From Streptomyces malachitofuscus (lineage in GTDB: Bacteria; Actinomycetota; Actinomycetes; Streptomycetales; Streptomycetaceae): a DNA stretch of 64,000 nucleotides. Under the pieces are notes generated by a model, which was given only the letters and a program-made list of their open reading frames with translations, had not been told where the DNA came from and ran no database searches. Position numbers and translations under genes: made by a program. Below are positions 15,755-24,930 of the stretch, piece after piece (the first letter of the stretch is position 1; each line of letters begins with the position of its first letter). The DNA is taken from positions 186,001 to 250,000 of the forward strand of contig NZ_BMUF01000004.1 of the NCBI RefSeq assembly GCF_014650055.1. Reading direction: 5' to 3'.

Positions 15755-17305
15755 TCATCCCGGACCCGGGCTCGTACTGCCCTGGAGCCGTTCCAGGTCG
15801 GAGGGCCGGACCTGGATGGCCAGGACGGCGATCAGCGCGGCGAGCGCGGCGAAGATCGCCGCGGTGATGAACGCGGCCGAGACACCGGAGGTGAGGACCT
15901 GGTCGCCCCACGGCGACGGCAGTTCCCCGGTGCGCTGGAAGCGCAGGCGTTCGGCAGGGGTCGCCTGCTCCAGGAAGCGCGGTACCTGCTTCTCCGCCTC
16001 GTTGCTGCTGGCCGTGCCGTACATCGTGACCAGGATGGACAGGCCGAGCGAGCCGCCGACCTGCTGGGTGGCGTTGAGCAGGCCGGACGCGGCGCCGGTC
16101 TCCTGGACGCGGACGTCGGACAGCGCCATGAGCGTCAGCGACACGAACTCCATGCCCATGCCGAGGCTGAAGACCAGCATGGGACCGAGAACACTGCCCG
16201 CGTAGGTGGAGTGGACGTCGGTCAGGGTCAGCCAGGCGAGCCCCGCGGCCGCGAGAACGCCGCCCCCCACCATGAAGGGTTTCGGCCCGTACACGGGCAG
16301 GAATCTCGAGGCCAGCCCCGCGCCGATCGCGATGACCGCGCTGACCGGCAGGAAGGCGAGTCCGGCCTGGAGTGGGCTGAAGTCCAGCACGTTCTGCACG
16401 AAGAGGGTCAGGAAGAAGAACATGCCGAACATCGCCGCCGCCAGGCACAGCATGATGCCGTAGGTGCCCGCGCGGTTCCGGTCCGCGAACATGTGCAGCG
16501 GTGTGATGGGCTGACGGGACCTTCTCTCGATCAGGACGAAGCTCGCGAGGACGATGACGGCCGCGGCGAACGAGGCGAGGGTCAGGGCGTCCCGCCAGCC
16601 GTCCTGGGCGGCCCGTATGAACCCGTAGACCAGCAGCACCATGCCCACCGTCGAGGTGAGGGCGCCGGTGAAGTCGAAGCGGCCCGGATGGCGCTCGGAC
16701 TCCTTGATCCAGCGCGGTGTCGCCAGGGCGATGAGCAGCCCGATCGGGACGTTGACGAACAGCACCCACCGCCAGTTCAGCCACTCGACGAGGATGCCGC
16801 CGGCGAGCAGGCCGATGGCGCCGCCGCCCGCCGACACCGCGGCGAAGACCCCGAACGCCCGGTTGCGTTCCGGCCCTTCACGGAAGGTGGTGCTGATCAG
16901 TGCCAGGGACGTCGGCGAGGCGATCGCGCCCCCCATGCCCTGGAGTGCGCGGGCCGCGAGGAGTTGGCCGGAGTTCTGGGCGAGCCCGCCGAGCAGGGAC
17001 GCCACCACGAAGAGCAGCACACCGAAGATGAAGACGCGCCGTCTGCCGAGGATGTCGCCGGCCCGGCCGCCCAGCAGCAACAGGCCGCCGAAGGTCAGGG
17101 TGTAGGCGTTGACCACCCAGGACAGGCTGGTGGTCGAGAAGTCCAGCGAACGCTGGATGTGGGGGAGCGCGATGTTCACGATGGTGATGTCCAGCACCAC
17201 CATCAGCTGACACGACGCGATGACCAGCAGGGCCATCGCGTTCCCGCCGCCGGCGGCACGGTCGCTGCGCTGCCGGGCGGAGGCCGATCGCGGACCACTG
17301 GTCAT
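15755..17305 (-). CDS. MFS multidrug exporter, DHA2 family (14 TM)
   Basis: 516 residues and about 14 hydrophobic segments. The drug/H+ antiporter motifs are present: DITIVNIALPHIQ in TM1, motif A GRAGDILGRRRVF between TM2 and TM3, and the antiporter motif C region (AVSAGGGAIGLLAGGILVEW) in TM5. The family expels drugs, dyes and antibiotics. The ATG at 17305 follows GAAAGGG. The ABM protein lies directly downstream. No regulator gene is adjacent, so the inducer is unknown. Confidence 0.92.
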   Translation of the reverse strand: MTSGPRSASARQRSDRAAGGGNAMALLVIASCQLMVVLDITIVNIALPHIQRSLDFSTTSLSWVVNAYTLTFGGLLLLGGRAGDILGRRRVFIFGVLLFVVASLLGGLAQNSGQLLAARALQGMGGAIASPTSLALISTTFREGPERNRAFGVFAAVSAGGGAIGLLAGGILVEWLNWRWVLFVNVPIGLLIALATPRWIKESERHPGRFDFTGALTSTVGMVLLVYGFIRAAQDGWRDALTLASFAAAVIVLASFVLIERRSRQPITPLHMFADRNRAGTYGIMLCLAAAMFGMFFFLTLFVQNVLDFSPLQAGLAFLPVSAVIAIGAGLASRFLPVYGPKPFMVGGGVLAAAGLAWLTLTDVHSTYAGSVLGPMLVFSLGMGMEFVSLTLMALSDVRVQETGAASGLLNATQQVGGSLGLSILVTMYGTASSNEAEKQVPRFLEQATPAERLRFQRTGELPSPWGDQVLTSGVSAAFITAAIFAALAALIAVLAIQVRPSDLERLQGSTSPGPG

Positions 17306-17390
17306 ACCGGGTCGCCCTTTCGGGAGTCCACCGTTCGACCGTACGCGCGCATCCGGGTGCCCACCACTCGGGCACCGCGAGCGGCGCCGG

Positions 17391-19283
17391 TCAGTCGGCG
17401 ACGTCGACTCCGTACGCGCGGGCGAGGGTGTCGAGACCGTGGTCGTACCCCTGCCCGACCGCACGCAGCCGCCATACGGGACCGCGCCGGTACACCTCGG
17501 CGAGGAGCATCGAACGCTCGGTGGTCGCCGCGTCGAGGGTGGCCTGGACGAGGGGCGCCGCACCCGTCCCCGGACCGGAACTGATGTGGACGGCGCCGAT
17601 GTCACCGAAGGTGAGGGCGCCGTCGATGGCGGCGGCGACGACGATCTTGCGTGCGCCGGGCGGGAGCGTGGCGAGGTCCATACTGACGGTCTGTTCGGTG
17701 GGGCCGTCGCCGAGCAGGCGCACGGTGCCCGCGGGATTCTCCGGGGCGCCGAAGAAGACGAAGTCGTCGTCGAAGGAGACCTGCTCGTCCTCGTCCACGA
17801 CGAACGCCACGACGTCGATCTCGCACGACGCCTGCTGCGCCCAGGTCGCGGTGACCGTCCAGTGGGCGGCGCCGGGTCCCGCCGTACGGGGCAGGTCGAC
17901 GACACCGCCGCGCGGCAGTACGCGTACCGCGTCGGCTCGCCCGGGCGTGACCTGTGCTCCGGCGCCGACGGGATCGGTGAGCCAGTCCGCCTCGTGCACC
18001 GGCAGTTCCAGGGAGGCGATGCGGGCCATCCGGCGGTCCGCCCGGCCCCCGTCGAGGACGACGACGTCGGTGACACCGGCGGACAGATTGATGGCGGCCG
18101 CGGCGCCCAGCTCGACGATGCGGGACCGCGCGGCCACCGCCGCGGCGTGCGTCCCCCCGAGGGCGAGCACCCGCCGCCCCTTGAGCGGACCTCCCGTCTC
18201 GCGGGCACGCGTGCGGGGAGCCGTCGGTTCGGCGGCCGGGAGCTCCGCCGTCTCCGCCGCCCCCGGCGGGTCCGCGAGTGCCGGCCGGCCGGCGGCGGGC
18301 TCCTGCGGGACACGCGGCGCGGGCACACCCGGAGCCCCGGCCGGGACGGCGGCGCTCTCCTCGTGCGGGGTGCCGGGCCGTACGTCGTCCAGGAGGCGCA
18401 GGAAGGTGTCCTCGTCGAACAGCGGCACACCCTCGGCCCGGGCGCGCCGGGCCTTGGCCGAGCCCGACGCGCCGTCATTGGTGACCAGGGCGCTGGTGTG
18501 CCGGCTCACCGACGACACCACGTTGAGCCCCGCGGCCGCAGCTCCGGCCACCAGTTCGGCGCGCGGAGTCCGGGTGGATCCGGTGACGGCGATCTTCATC
18601 CCCTGCACCAGCGGCCCGCCGGGCGCCGCCCGCCCCGGGTTGCGGTACGCGCACGGTGCCTTCGCGGGCTTCGGCGCGAACCGCGGGTCCTGCCGCGGCG
18701 GACAGGCCACGAGGGGCAGCGGCAGATCGAGCAGCGCCGCCTGATGCAGCGAGCCCCGCAGGACGCCCGACAGCACCCGGGCGTCGTCGAGCGCGTCGTG
18801 CGCCCGGGTCTGCTCGACGCCGTAGTGGGCGGCGAGCGTGCCCAGGGTGAGGCCGTCCGTCGGGGGATCGATACGACGGTTCAGGGTCAGGGTGCACAGC
18901 CGCCGGGCGACCGGCAGCGCCAGACCGGCCCGGGCGAACTCGTGGGCCAGGAAGTCGTAGTCGAACTGCGCGTTGTGGGCCACGAACACCCGGTCCCGCA
19001 GCAGGGCGCCGATCCGGTCCGCCACCTGCTCGAAGGTGGGCGCCCCACGCAGCCGCTCGGGTGTCAGACCGTGCACATGCACCGGCCCCGGATCACAGCC
19101 CGGATCGAGCAGCGTCGAGAACTCCCCGGTCTGTTCCCCGTCGGGGCCGAGCGTCACCACGGCGACGGACAGCACCCGGTCCCGCCGCGGGACGAGACCG
19201 GAGGTCTCCACATCCACCAGCGCCCATTCGAAGGCGTAGTCGCGCAGGCCGGCAGGGTCGAGGGCGGGGGACAGGAGAGTCAT
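17391..19283 (-). CDS. DEDDh exonuclease-BRCT-TerD fusion protein
   Basis: About 630 residues in four parts. Residues 15-190 are a DnaQ-like 3'-5' exonuclease: DVETSG, FVAHNAQFDYDFL and HDALDDAR supply the DEDDh residues. Around 235-310 is a BRCT-like domain (MKIAVTGSTRT, then TSALVTND). After a Pro/Ala/Glu-rich linker comes a second Rossmann/BRCT-like part (LKGRRVLALGG). From about 460 to the end is a TerD domain with the Asp-rich DEDEQVSFDDDFVFF calcium-binding loop. TerD proteins belong to tellurite-resistance-type stress systems. The start is uncertain: ATG 19283 begins at the conserved exonuclease, ATG 19313 is ten codons upstream. Confidence 0.88.
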   Translation of the reverse strand: MTLLSPALDPAGLRDYAFEWALVDVETSGLVPRRDRVLSVAVVTLGPDGEQTGEFSTLLDPGCDPGPVHVHGLTPERLRGAPTFEQVADRIGALLRDRVFVAHNAQFDYDFLAHEFARAGLALPVARRLCTLTLNRRIDPPTDGLTLGTLAAHYGVEQTRAHDALDDARVLSGVLRGSLHQAALLDLPLPLVACPPRQDPRFAPKPAKAPCAYRNPGRAAPGGPLVQGMKIAVTGSTRTPRAELVAGAAAAGLNVVSSVSRHTSALVTNDGASGSAKARRARAEGVPLFDEDTFLRLLDDVRPGTPHEESAAVPAGAPGVPAPRVPQEPAAGRPALADPPGAAETAELPAAEPTAPRTRARETGGPLKGRRVLALGGTHAAAVAARSRIVELGAAAAINLSAGVTDVVVLDGGRADRRMARIASLELPVHEADWLTDPVGAGAQVTPGRADAVRVLPRGGVVDLPRTAGPGAAHWTVTATWAQQASCEIDVVAFVVDEDEQVSFDDDFVFFGAPENPAGTVRLLGDGPTEQTVSMDLATLPPGARKIVVAAAIDGALTFGDIGAVHISSGPGTGAAPLVQATLDAATTERSMLLAEVYRRGPVWRLRAVGQGYDHGLDTLARAYGVDVAD

Positions 19284-19344
19284 GGCGGACAGGATGGTGT
19301 GATGTCCGCTCATCTTCAAGTTGGATCCCGTTTCATCCGTATTC

Positions 19345-19384
19345 CTCCCGGCGCACAGGGATCCTGCGCGCCGTGCGCCGGGAG
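19345..19384 (-). terminator. Terminator of the GH43-like gene
   Basis: Perfect 12-bp stem CTCCCGGCGCAC/GTGCGCCGGGAG with a 16-base loop, just downstream of the stop of the gene at 19391. Confidence 0.65.
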
Positions 19385-19390
19385 AAACCG

Positions 19391-20737
19391 TCAGGAACCG
19401 GACCCATGCCCGGGTTTGCGCCGCTGGACGTACAGACGGCTGTCCGACGGCCCGGTCCATTCCAGGCGTACGACACCGGGTACCGCGGCGTCGCCGACGC
19501 GCACCGGGTCCTTCCAGTGGCCGGCGGCCGGGTTGCGGAAGAACGTCGCCCACAGGTGGCCGTCGTGGTCGCGGAAGAAGTTGTTGTGGCCGGCGCCGAC
19601 GCCTGCCGTCCACCGCTCGGAGTACGGTCCCTCGAAGCGGTCGGCGACCGCGACGATCGCGTCGTACTGGTACTGGACCCGGCCCGGCCCGGGCGGGTCG
19701 TAGGCGTTGCGCGCGGTTCCGTAGGCATCGACCGACGTGCGGTCCCACGCGGCGTGGAGCAGGTAGTACTTGCCCTTGTGCTTGAAGACGTAGGCGCCTT
19801 CGAGATACGGCTCGGGCGAGTAGGGCGTCTGCCGGAACTTCGGCAGGTCCGTCGTGGTGACGATGTCCTCCATGTCGTCCCGGAACCTGGCGTACAGGTC
19901 GTTGTGCAGGACGAGCCAGGCGTCGTCGCCCTCGCTGTAGAGGCCGCCGTCGATGTGGTGGTAGGCGCCGGGCTCGATGAAGGCGGGCCCGCCGATGAAC
20001 GAGTCGCCGAACGGCTTGTCGAGGTTGCCCTCGACCAGCCGGTACGGGCCCTCGACACCGCCCTCGCTCACGAGCATGAACGACCCGACCTTGCGGGAGT
20101 GGTCGCCCATGCACGCGACGATGTACCACTTGCCCTTGAAGTGGTGCAGCTCCGGCGCCCACACATTGCCGCGCTTGCCGAACCGGTCGTCGTGCCAGTA
20201 CTCCTGCCAGGGCGCGACGACGGTGCGCCCGGGCCGGTTCTCCCCGACGAACTCGGGTGACCACACCTTGCCCTTCTCGGCTCCGGGCCGGATGCGGGTC
20301 GTGTCGGCCAGTCTCCACGGTCCCTTGAGGGAGCGGGACACCCACACGAAGAGGCCGTCGTTCCAGGGGCCGGCCGCCTCCAGCCCGGGCACGCGCGTGG
20401 TGCCCGTGGCCACGTAGAGCGGACGGCCGTCCACGACGAAGCAGTTGACGTAGGTGTCCCGCATCCAGACCCGGCCGAGCTCCCGGTCGCGGGGGCGCAA
20501 CTCCAGTGGCAGGACGAAGGAGTTGTCGTCGCGTGGCCACAGATCCTGCCGGGTGTCCGCGAGGCCGTAGGGCTCGGGGTCGGGCCAGTTGGCCGGGTGG
20601 CGCCGCGACGGCGGGGCGAGGGCCGGCGCGGGCCCGGCCGCCTGTGCGGTGGCGGCGGGGAAGGCGGCCGCCGCTCCCAGGCCGGCGGCGCCGGCGAGAA
20701 GGGATCGTCGGTGCAATCGGTTCGGGGCATCGCTCAT
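19391..20737 (-). CDS. Secreted GH43-like glycoside hydrolase
   Basis: 448 residues with a Tat-type signal (HRRSLLAG followed by an alanine-rich stretch, cleavage near residue 35). The rest looks like the five-bladed propeller of glycoside hydrolase clan F: VWAPELHHFKGKWYIV, ARNAYDPPGP, repeated SLKGPWRL- and RFEGPYSE-type blade motifs, and FIEPGAYH as a possible acid Glu region. This family cleaves arabinosides, xylosides or galactosides outside the cell. It is divergent from the ROK regulator at 20975 and separated from it by 237 bases, so the regulator may act on both. Assignment to a subfamily is not possible by eye. Confidence 0.78.
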   Translation of the reverse strand: MSDAPNRLHRRSLLAGAAGLGAAAAFPAATAQAAGPAPALAPPSRRHPANWPDPEPYGLADTRQDLWPRDDNSFVLPLELRPRDRELGRVWMRDTYVNCFVVDGRPLYVATGTTRVPGLEAAGPWNDGLFVWVSRSLKGPWRLADTTRIRPGAEKGKVWSPEFVGENRPGRTVVAPWQEYWHDDRFGKRGNVWAPELHHFKGKWYIVACMGDHSRKVGSFMLVSEGGVEGPYRLVEGNLDKPFGDSFIGGPAFIEPGAYHHIDGGLYSEGDDAWLVLHNDLYARFRDDMEDIVTTTDLPKFRQTPYSPEPYLEGAYVFKHKGKYYLLHAAWDRTSVDAYGTARNAYDPPGPGRVQYQYDAIVAVADRFEGPYSERWTAGVGAGHNNFFRDHDGHLWATFFRNPAAGHWKDPVRVGDAAVPGVVRLEWTGPSDSRLYVQRRKPGHGSGS

Positions 20738-20842
20738 CGGAGGTGCTCTCCTTCGTGGTTCCCGCCCATGACTTGACGGCAGCTCTCGGGAAGCTGCATG
20801 ACGGGGGGATGCCGCACAGCATGCGAACGCCCGAGCATTTAC

Positions 20843-20944
20843 GTCAACACCGCGGACGAAATTGCGGCTTGAGAAGTCAGCTCAGGGAGTCTTCGACCAG
20901 GCTTTCTCACGGCTTTGCCGCATCTTTCTGTCGGAGTGTTGACG
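20843..20944. promoter_or_regulatory. Inverted CGTCAACA/TGTTGACG pair between GH43-like and ROK genes
   Basis: CGTCAACA (20843-20850) is the exact complement of TGTTGACG (20937-20944) 86 bases away in the divergent intergenic region. The second copy overlaps the predicted -35 of the ROK gene. A candidate paired operator, possibly for the ROK regulator itself. Confidence 0.4.
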
Positions 20945-20967
20945 GAATAATGCGGCGTACCTACGTT
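20939..20967 (+). promoter_or_regulatory. Sigma-70-type promoter of the ROK regulator
   Basis: TTGACG (20939-20944), 17-base spacer, TACGTT (20962-20967). The ATG at 20975 falls where transcription should begin, and there is no ribosome binding site, consistent with a leaderless mRNA. Confidence 0.55.
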
Positions 20968-20974
20968 GACCGGC

Positions 20975-22240
20975 ATGCAGATGCCCAGTGGAGTGCATGC
21001 GCTCGTCAGGCGGACCCATGAGGATCGCGTCCTGCGAGCGCTGCAGGAGAACGGCGCCATGAGCCGCGGCGAGATCGCACGGGTCGTGGGCCTGTCGCGC
21101 ACCACCCTGTCCGAGATCACCGGAAGCCTGTTGCAACGGGGCGCGATCGTCGTCGTGGACACCGATGCCTCGAAGCGCGCGGGCAGCGGCCGGCCGGCCG
21201 AGCGTCTGGCGCTCGATCCGTCGTCGGCGCAGTTCATGGGCGTCGACTTCGGCCACCGTCGCGTCAACGTCGTCGTGGCCGACGCCTCGCACGACATCAT
21301 GGCGTCCGGTTCCGTACGGTATGACGACACCACGCCCTGGCAGGAGCGCACCGCGCTGGCCCTCGGGCTGGTGGAGCGGCTCACCAGCGAGGCCGGCGTC
21401 CACTACGGAGCCCTCCAGGGCATCGGCATCGGCGTGCCGGGCCCCTACCCCGCCGCCGAAGCGGCGGCCTGGCCCCGTGCCACCTCGGCGGGGACGGCGC
21501 TGCGCCCGGCCCCGGAAGGGGTCGACGTGGCCTTCGCCGCGCGCTTCGACGCACCGGTGATCGTTGACAACAACACGCGACTGGCCGCCCTGGCCGAGGC
21601 GATCAGCGGCGCGGACAGCACCGCCGACCTGGTGTACGTCCGTCTGTCCGACGGCGTCGGCGGCGGGCTCGTCGTCGGCGGCCAGCTGGTGACCGGCTCG
21701 TCCGGGCTGGCCGGCGAGCTGGGCCATGTGACCGTCGAACCGGCGGGCCGGCCGTGCCGGTGCGGCAAGCGCGGCTGCCTGGAGACCGTGGCCTCGGTTC
21801 CCGCCATCCTCGCCGCGTGCTGGGAGTTCGGCCTGCCGCTGGAGAACCTGGACGAGCTGGCCGCCGCCGTCACCCGCTCGCACCCCGTCGCCGAGCGGGT
21901 GCTGCGGGAGGCGGCCGCCGCGGTGGGACGTGTGGTCGGGGCGGCGACGATGACGCTCAACCCGGCGAAGGTCGTCATCGGCGGCGAGATCGCCCGGCTG
22001 GCCCCCGTCGTCGTGGAGCAGGTCGCCGCCACCCTCGCCGCTGATCTCTTCCCGACCGCGTCGGCCGGTCCCGTCGTCGAGGCGGCCCGGCTCTCGGACG
22101 ACGACGGCGCCATCGGTGCCCTCGCCGCGGTCTTCCACAGCTCCCCACTCCTGGCGAGGTATCCCGAAACGGCCGACGTGCGGGCCGGCAGTGATGCCCG
22201 TACCACCGACATCGAAGGAGCGGCCCATGTCCGTCCTTGA
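20975..22240 (+). CDS. ROK family transcriptional regulator
   Basis: About 421 residues. An N-terminal winged-helix domain ([21 protein letters not shown], residues about 28-60) precedes a sugar-kinase-like ROK domain. The zinc motif [10 protein letters not shown] and [10 protein letters not shown] are typical, as are the acidic ATP/sugar pocket residues VDNNTRLAA. Such proteins repress carbohydrate or, more broadly, nutrient-uptake genes and respond to a sugar-like effector. The ATG at 20975 lies about 8 bases beyond a good -10 and has no binding site, suggesting leaderless translation. It overlaps the ABC permease gene by 14 bases, so it is the first gene of the sulfatase operon it probably controls. 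Confidence 0.9.
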   Translation: MQMPSGVHALVRRTHEDRVLRALQENGAMSRGEIARVVGLSRTTLSEITGSLLQRGAIVVVDTDASKRAGSGRPAERLALDPSSAQFMGVDFGHRRVNVVVADASHDIMASGSVRYDDTTPWQERTALALGLVERLTSEAGVHYGALQGIGIGVPGPYPAAEAAAWPRATSAGTALRPAPEGVDVAFAARFDAPVIVDNNTRLAALAEAISGADSTADLVYVRLSDGVGGGLVVGGQLVTGSSGLAGELGHVTVEPAGRPCRCGKRGCLETVASVPAILAACWEFGLPLENLDELAAAVTRSHPVAERVLREAAAAVGRVVGAATMTLNPAKVVIGGEIARLAPVVVEQVAATLAADLFPTASAGPVVEAARLSDDDGAIGALAAVFHSSPLLARYPETADVRAGSDARTTDIEGAAHVRP

Positions 22241-23099
22241 CAAGCGGGGCGCCCGACCGCGACACCCCGTACCCGCGAAGACGTCCGGGGAGCCGGCGGG
22301 CTCCGGCTCCCCGGACGACGGCAGGACCGCGCCGGAGCGCGGGCGGTCCTCCGGCCGGAGCGGGTTGCCCCTGCTCCTGAACGCCGCGTCCGTCGCGCTG
22401 GGCATCGGCATCTGGTGGGCCCTGGCGGCCGCCGGATTCAAGCTGCCGACCCCGCCGGAGGTCGTGGAGCGCGCCGGGACGCTGATCGCCGACGGGACGC
22501 TCGCCGACGACGCCCTCGCCAGCCTGACGCGCGTCCTCATCGGCTTCGGCCTCGGCACGGCCGTGGCCGTCCCGATCGGGTTCCTCATGGGCTGGTACGG
22601 CATCGCGCGCGGTCTGATCGAGCCCTGGATCCAGTTCTTCCGCACCATTCCGCCGCTGGCGATCATCCCGCTCGCGGTGGTCGCCATGGGCATCGACGAG
22701 ACACCGAAGATCTTCGTCATCTTCCTCGCCGCCTTCCTGGCGTGCGTGATCTCGACCTTCCAGGGGGTGGTCGACGTCGACCGCACCATGATCAACGCCG
22801 CACGGGTCCTGGGCGCCAAGGACGCGACGATCTTCGCCCGCGTGGTGGTGCCGGCCTCCACGCCGTTCATCCTCGTCGGCATGCGGGTCGGTCTCGGCTC
22901 GGCGTGGGCGACCCTCGTCGCCGCGGAGCTCATCGCCGCGCAGGAGGGGCTCGGTTACCGCATGCAGAACGCCCAGCTCTACTACGACCTTCCGACGATC
23001 TTCGTCGGGCTCATCTCGATCGGGATTCTCGGTCTGCTCATGGACCGTGTCCTCCTCCTCGCGGAACGCAAGCTCACCGGATGGCAGGAGCGCCGATGA
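22227..23099 (+). CDS. ABC transporter permease, sulfonate/nitrate/taurine type
   Basis: 290 residues; a charged, disordered first 45 residues, then about six membrane segments. The EAA loop for ATPase contact is [28 protein letters not shown] and [16 protein letters not shown] are characteristic of SsuC/TauC-like permeases. The ATG follows GAAGGAG and overlaps the ROK gene's end; the stop overlaps the ATPase start (ATGA). Together with the next two genes it forms an importer whose cargo is suggested by the sulfatase downstream. Confidence 0.92.
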   Translation: MSVLDKRGARPRHPVPAKTSGEPAGSGSPDDGRTAPERGRSSGRSGLPLLLNAASVALGIGIWWALAAAGFKLPTPPEVVERAGTLIADGTLADDALASLTRVLIGFGLGTAVAVPIGFLMGWYGIARGLIEPWIQFFRTIPPLAIIPLAVVAMGIDETPKIFVIFLAAFLACVISTFQGVVDVDRTMINAARVLGAKDATIFARVVVPASTPFILVGMRVGLGSAWATLVAAELIAAQEGLGYRMQNAQLYYDLPTIFVGLISIGILGLLMDRVLLLAERKLTGWQERR

Positions 23100-23908
23100 C
23101 CAGCAAGCCGGCCAAGATATCCGTCCAGGGCGTCACCAAGACCTTCGCCCTCGGCCGTGACACCTTCACCGCGCTCGACGACGTGTCGATCGACATCGCG
23201 GACAACGAGTTCGTCACCGTCGTCGGTCCCTCGGGGTGCGGCAAGAGCACCCTGATGAACATCCTCGCCGGGCTGGAGACACCCACGGCGGGCCGTGCCC
23301 TGGTGGACGGCGCCCCCGTGTCCGGGCCCGGGCCCGAGCGCGGCGTGATCTTCCAGCAGTACGCGCTCTTCCCCTGGCTGACCGTGCGCCAGAACGTCGA
23401 GTTCGGGCTGCGGACGACCGGTGTGCCCAAGGGTGAACGCCGCAGCCGGGCCGAGCACTTCATCGAACTGGTCGGGCTGGAACGTTTCGCCGACGCGCTG
23501 CCCAAAACGCTGTCCGGAGGCATGCGCCAGCGTTGCGCCATCGCCCGGGCCTACGCCGTGGACCCCTCGATCCTGCTGATGGACGAACCGTTCGGCGCCC
23601 TCGACGCGCTGACCCGGGTCAAGCTCCAGGAACAGCTGCTTCGGACCTGGAGCCAGGACAAGCGCACGGTCCTGTTCATCACCCACGACGTCGACGAGGC
23701 CGTGTTCCTGGCCAACCGGGTGATCGTCATGGCGGCCCGGCCCGGGCGCGTTTACGACGTCATCGAGGTCGACCCCGCCATCGAACGCAACGAGGAGTTC
23801 CGCCTCAGCTCCGAGTTCGCCGCACTGCGCAACCGGGTGTGGCACTCCGTCTACCACCAGGAAGGCCGCACCGCCGCCCCTTCCGCCGCCCACGCCTCGA
23901 CATCATGA
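23096..23908 (+). CDS. ABC transporter ATP-binding protein, sulfonate/nitrate/taurine type
   Basis: 270 residues. Walker [11 protein letters not shown]-loop [12 protein letters not shown], signature LSGGMRQR, Walker [13 protein letters not shown] and the H-loop ITHDVDEAV are all intact. This arrangement, including LFPWLTV, is typical of SsuB/TauB. It pairs with the permease with which it overlaps by four bases and energises the lipoprotein-dependent uptake system. Confidence 0.95.
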   Translation: MTSKPAKISVQGVTKTFALGRDTFTALDDVSIDIADNEFVTVVGPSGCGKSTLMNILAGLETPTAGRALVDGAPVSGPGPERGVIFQQYALFPWLTVRQNVEFGLRTTGVPKGERRSRAEHFIELVGLERFADALPKTLSGGMRQRCAIARAYAVDPSILLMDEPFGALDALTRVKLQEQLLRTWSQDKRTVLFITHDVDEAVFLANRVIVMAARPGRVYDVIEVDPAIERNEEFRLSSEFAALRNRVWHSVYHQEGRTAAPSAAHASTS

Positions 23909-23928
23909 CCAGGAAGGGACACTCCGCC

Positions 23929-24930
23929 ATGCCATCCACCCTCACCCGCAGAACCTTCTCCGCCGCCCTCGCCGGCCTGTCCGCGATGGCCCTGCTGACC
24001 GCCTGCGGGGGCGACTCGTCCTCCGGCGGTTCGGGCGACACGGTGCGGTTCGGCTACATCAACGACTTCAACGGCGCCAGCCTGATCGCCATCGCCGAAG
24101 CCAAGGGGCTGTGGAAGAAGCACGGGCTGAAGCCGGAGACCAAGGTCTTCACCAACGGCCCCCTGCAGATCCAGGCCCTCGGCACCGACAATCTCGACTT
24201 CGGATACATCGGCCCGGGCGCCATGTGGCTCCCCGCTTCGGGGCAGGCCAAGGTCGTCGCCATCAACACGCTCGGCAACTCCGACCGGGTCCTCGCCCAG
24301 CCGGGCATCACCTCGATGGAACAGCTCAAGGGCAAGACCGTCGCCGTTCCCGAAGGCACCTCCGGCGACATGATCCTCACGCTCGCACTGAAGAAGGCGG
24401 GGATGACCAAGAGCGATGTGAAGGTCGTGCCCATGGACCCGTCCACCATCGTGTCCGCCTTCTCCTCGAAGCAGGTCGACGGGGCGGGCTTCTGGTACCC
24501 CGCCGCGGCCACCATCAAGAAGCAGGTCCCCGACATGCGGGAACTGGCCAAGAACACCGACTTCGAGGACGACGTCTCCTTCCCTACCGCCTTCGTGGCC
24601 GGCAACAAACTGGTGTCCGAGAACCCGGAGAAGGTCAAGAAGGTCCTCGCCGTTCTGCGCGAGGCCATCGAGTTCCGTTCGGCGCACACCGAGGAGGCCG
24701 TCGAACTCACCGCCGACAAGCTGAAACTCCCCGTGGACCAGGTCGAGGCCGACGCCGCCAACAACAAGGTGCTCAGTGTCGACGAGCTCGACGCGCTGAC
24801 CGAGGACGGCACCATCGCCAAGTGGCTGACGGGCATGAACGACTACTTCGTCGAGACGGGGAAGCTGAAGAAGCCCGTCGACCCGAAGACCTACTACACC
24901 GGCGACCTCTTCATCGGAGCAGGCGAGTGA
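23929..24930 (+). CDS. ABC transporter substrate-binding lipoprotein, SsuA/TauA-like
   Basis: 333 residues with a lipoprotein signal: LTRRTFSAALAGLSAMALLTACGG, lipobox LTAC, so it is anchored outside the membrane. VRFGYINDFNGASLIAIAEAKGLW is the usual opening of sulfonate/nitrate/taurine binding proteins, followed by GTSGDMILTLALKKAG and DAGFWYP-like hinge segments (seen here as VDGAGFWYP). The ATG at 23929 follows AGGAAGGGA. Its stop overlaps the GTG of the sulfatase. The likely cargo is an organosulfate or sulfonate. Confidence 0.92.
   Translation: MPSTLTRRTFSAALAGLSAMALLTACGGDSSSGGSGDTVRFGYINDFNGASLIAIAEAKGLWKKHGLKPETKVFTNGPLQIQALGTDNLDFGYIGPGAMWLPASGQAKVVAINTLGNSDRVLAQPGITSMEQLKGKTVAVPEGTSGDMILTLALKKAGMTKSDVKVVPMDPSTIVSAFSSKQVDGAGFWYPAAATIKKQVPDMRELAKNTDFEDDVSFPTAFVAGNKLVSENPEKVKKVLAVLREAIEFRSAHTEEAVELTADKLKLPVDQVEADAANNKVLSVDELDALTEDGTIAKWLTGMNDYFVETGKLKKPVDPKTYYTGDLFIGAGE

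Noticed and set aside
17356..17376. GGTGCCC/GGGCACC hairpin downstream of the TerD fusion as a strong terminator
   Set aside because: Only 7 bp and no T-run; too weak to call in DNA of this composition.
15755..18478. One 907-residue frame joining the exonuclease-TerD region with the MFS exporter
   Set aside because: The first third is the TerD gene in another frame; the exporter has its own ATG with GAAAGGG at 17305.
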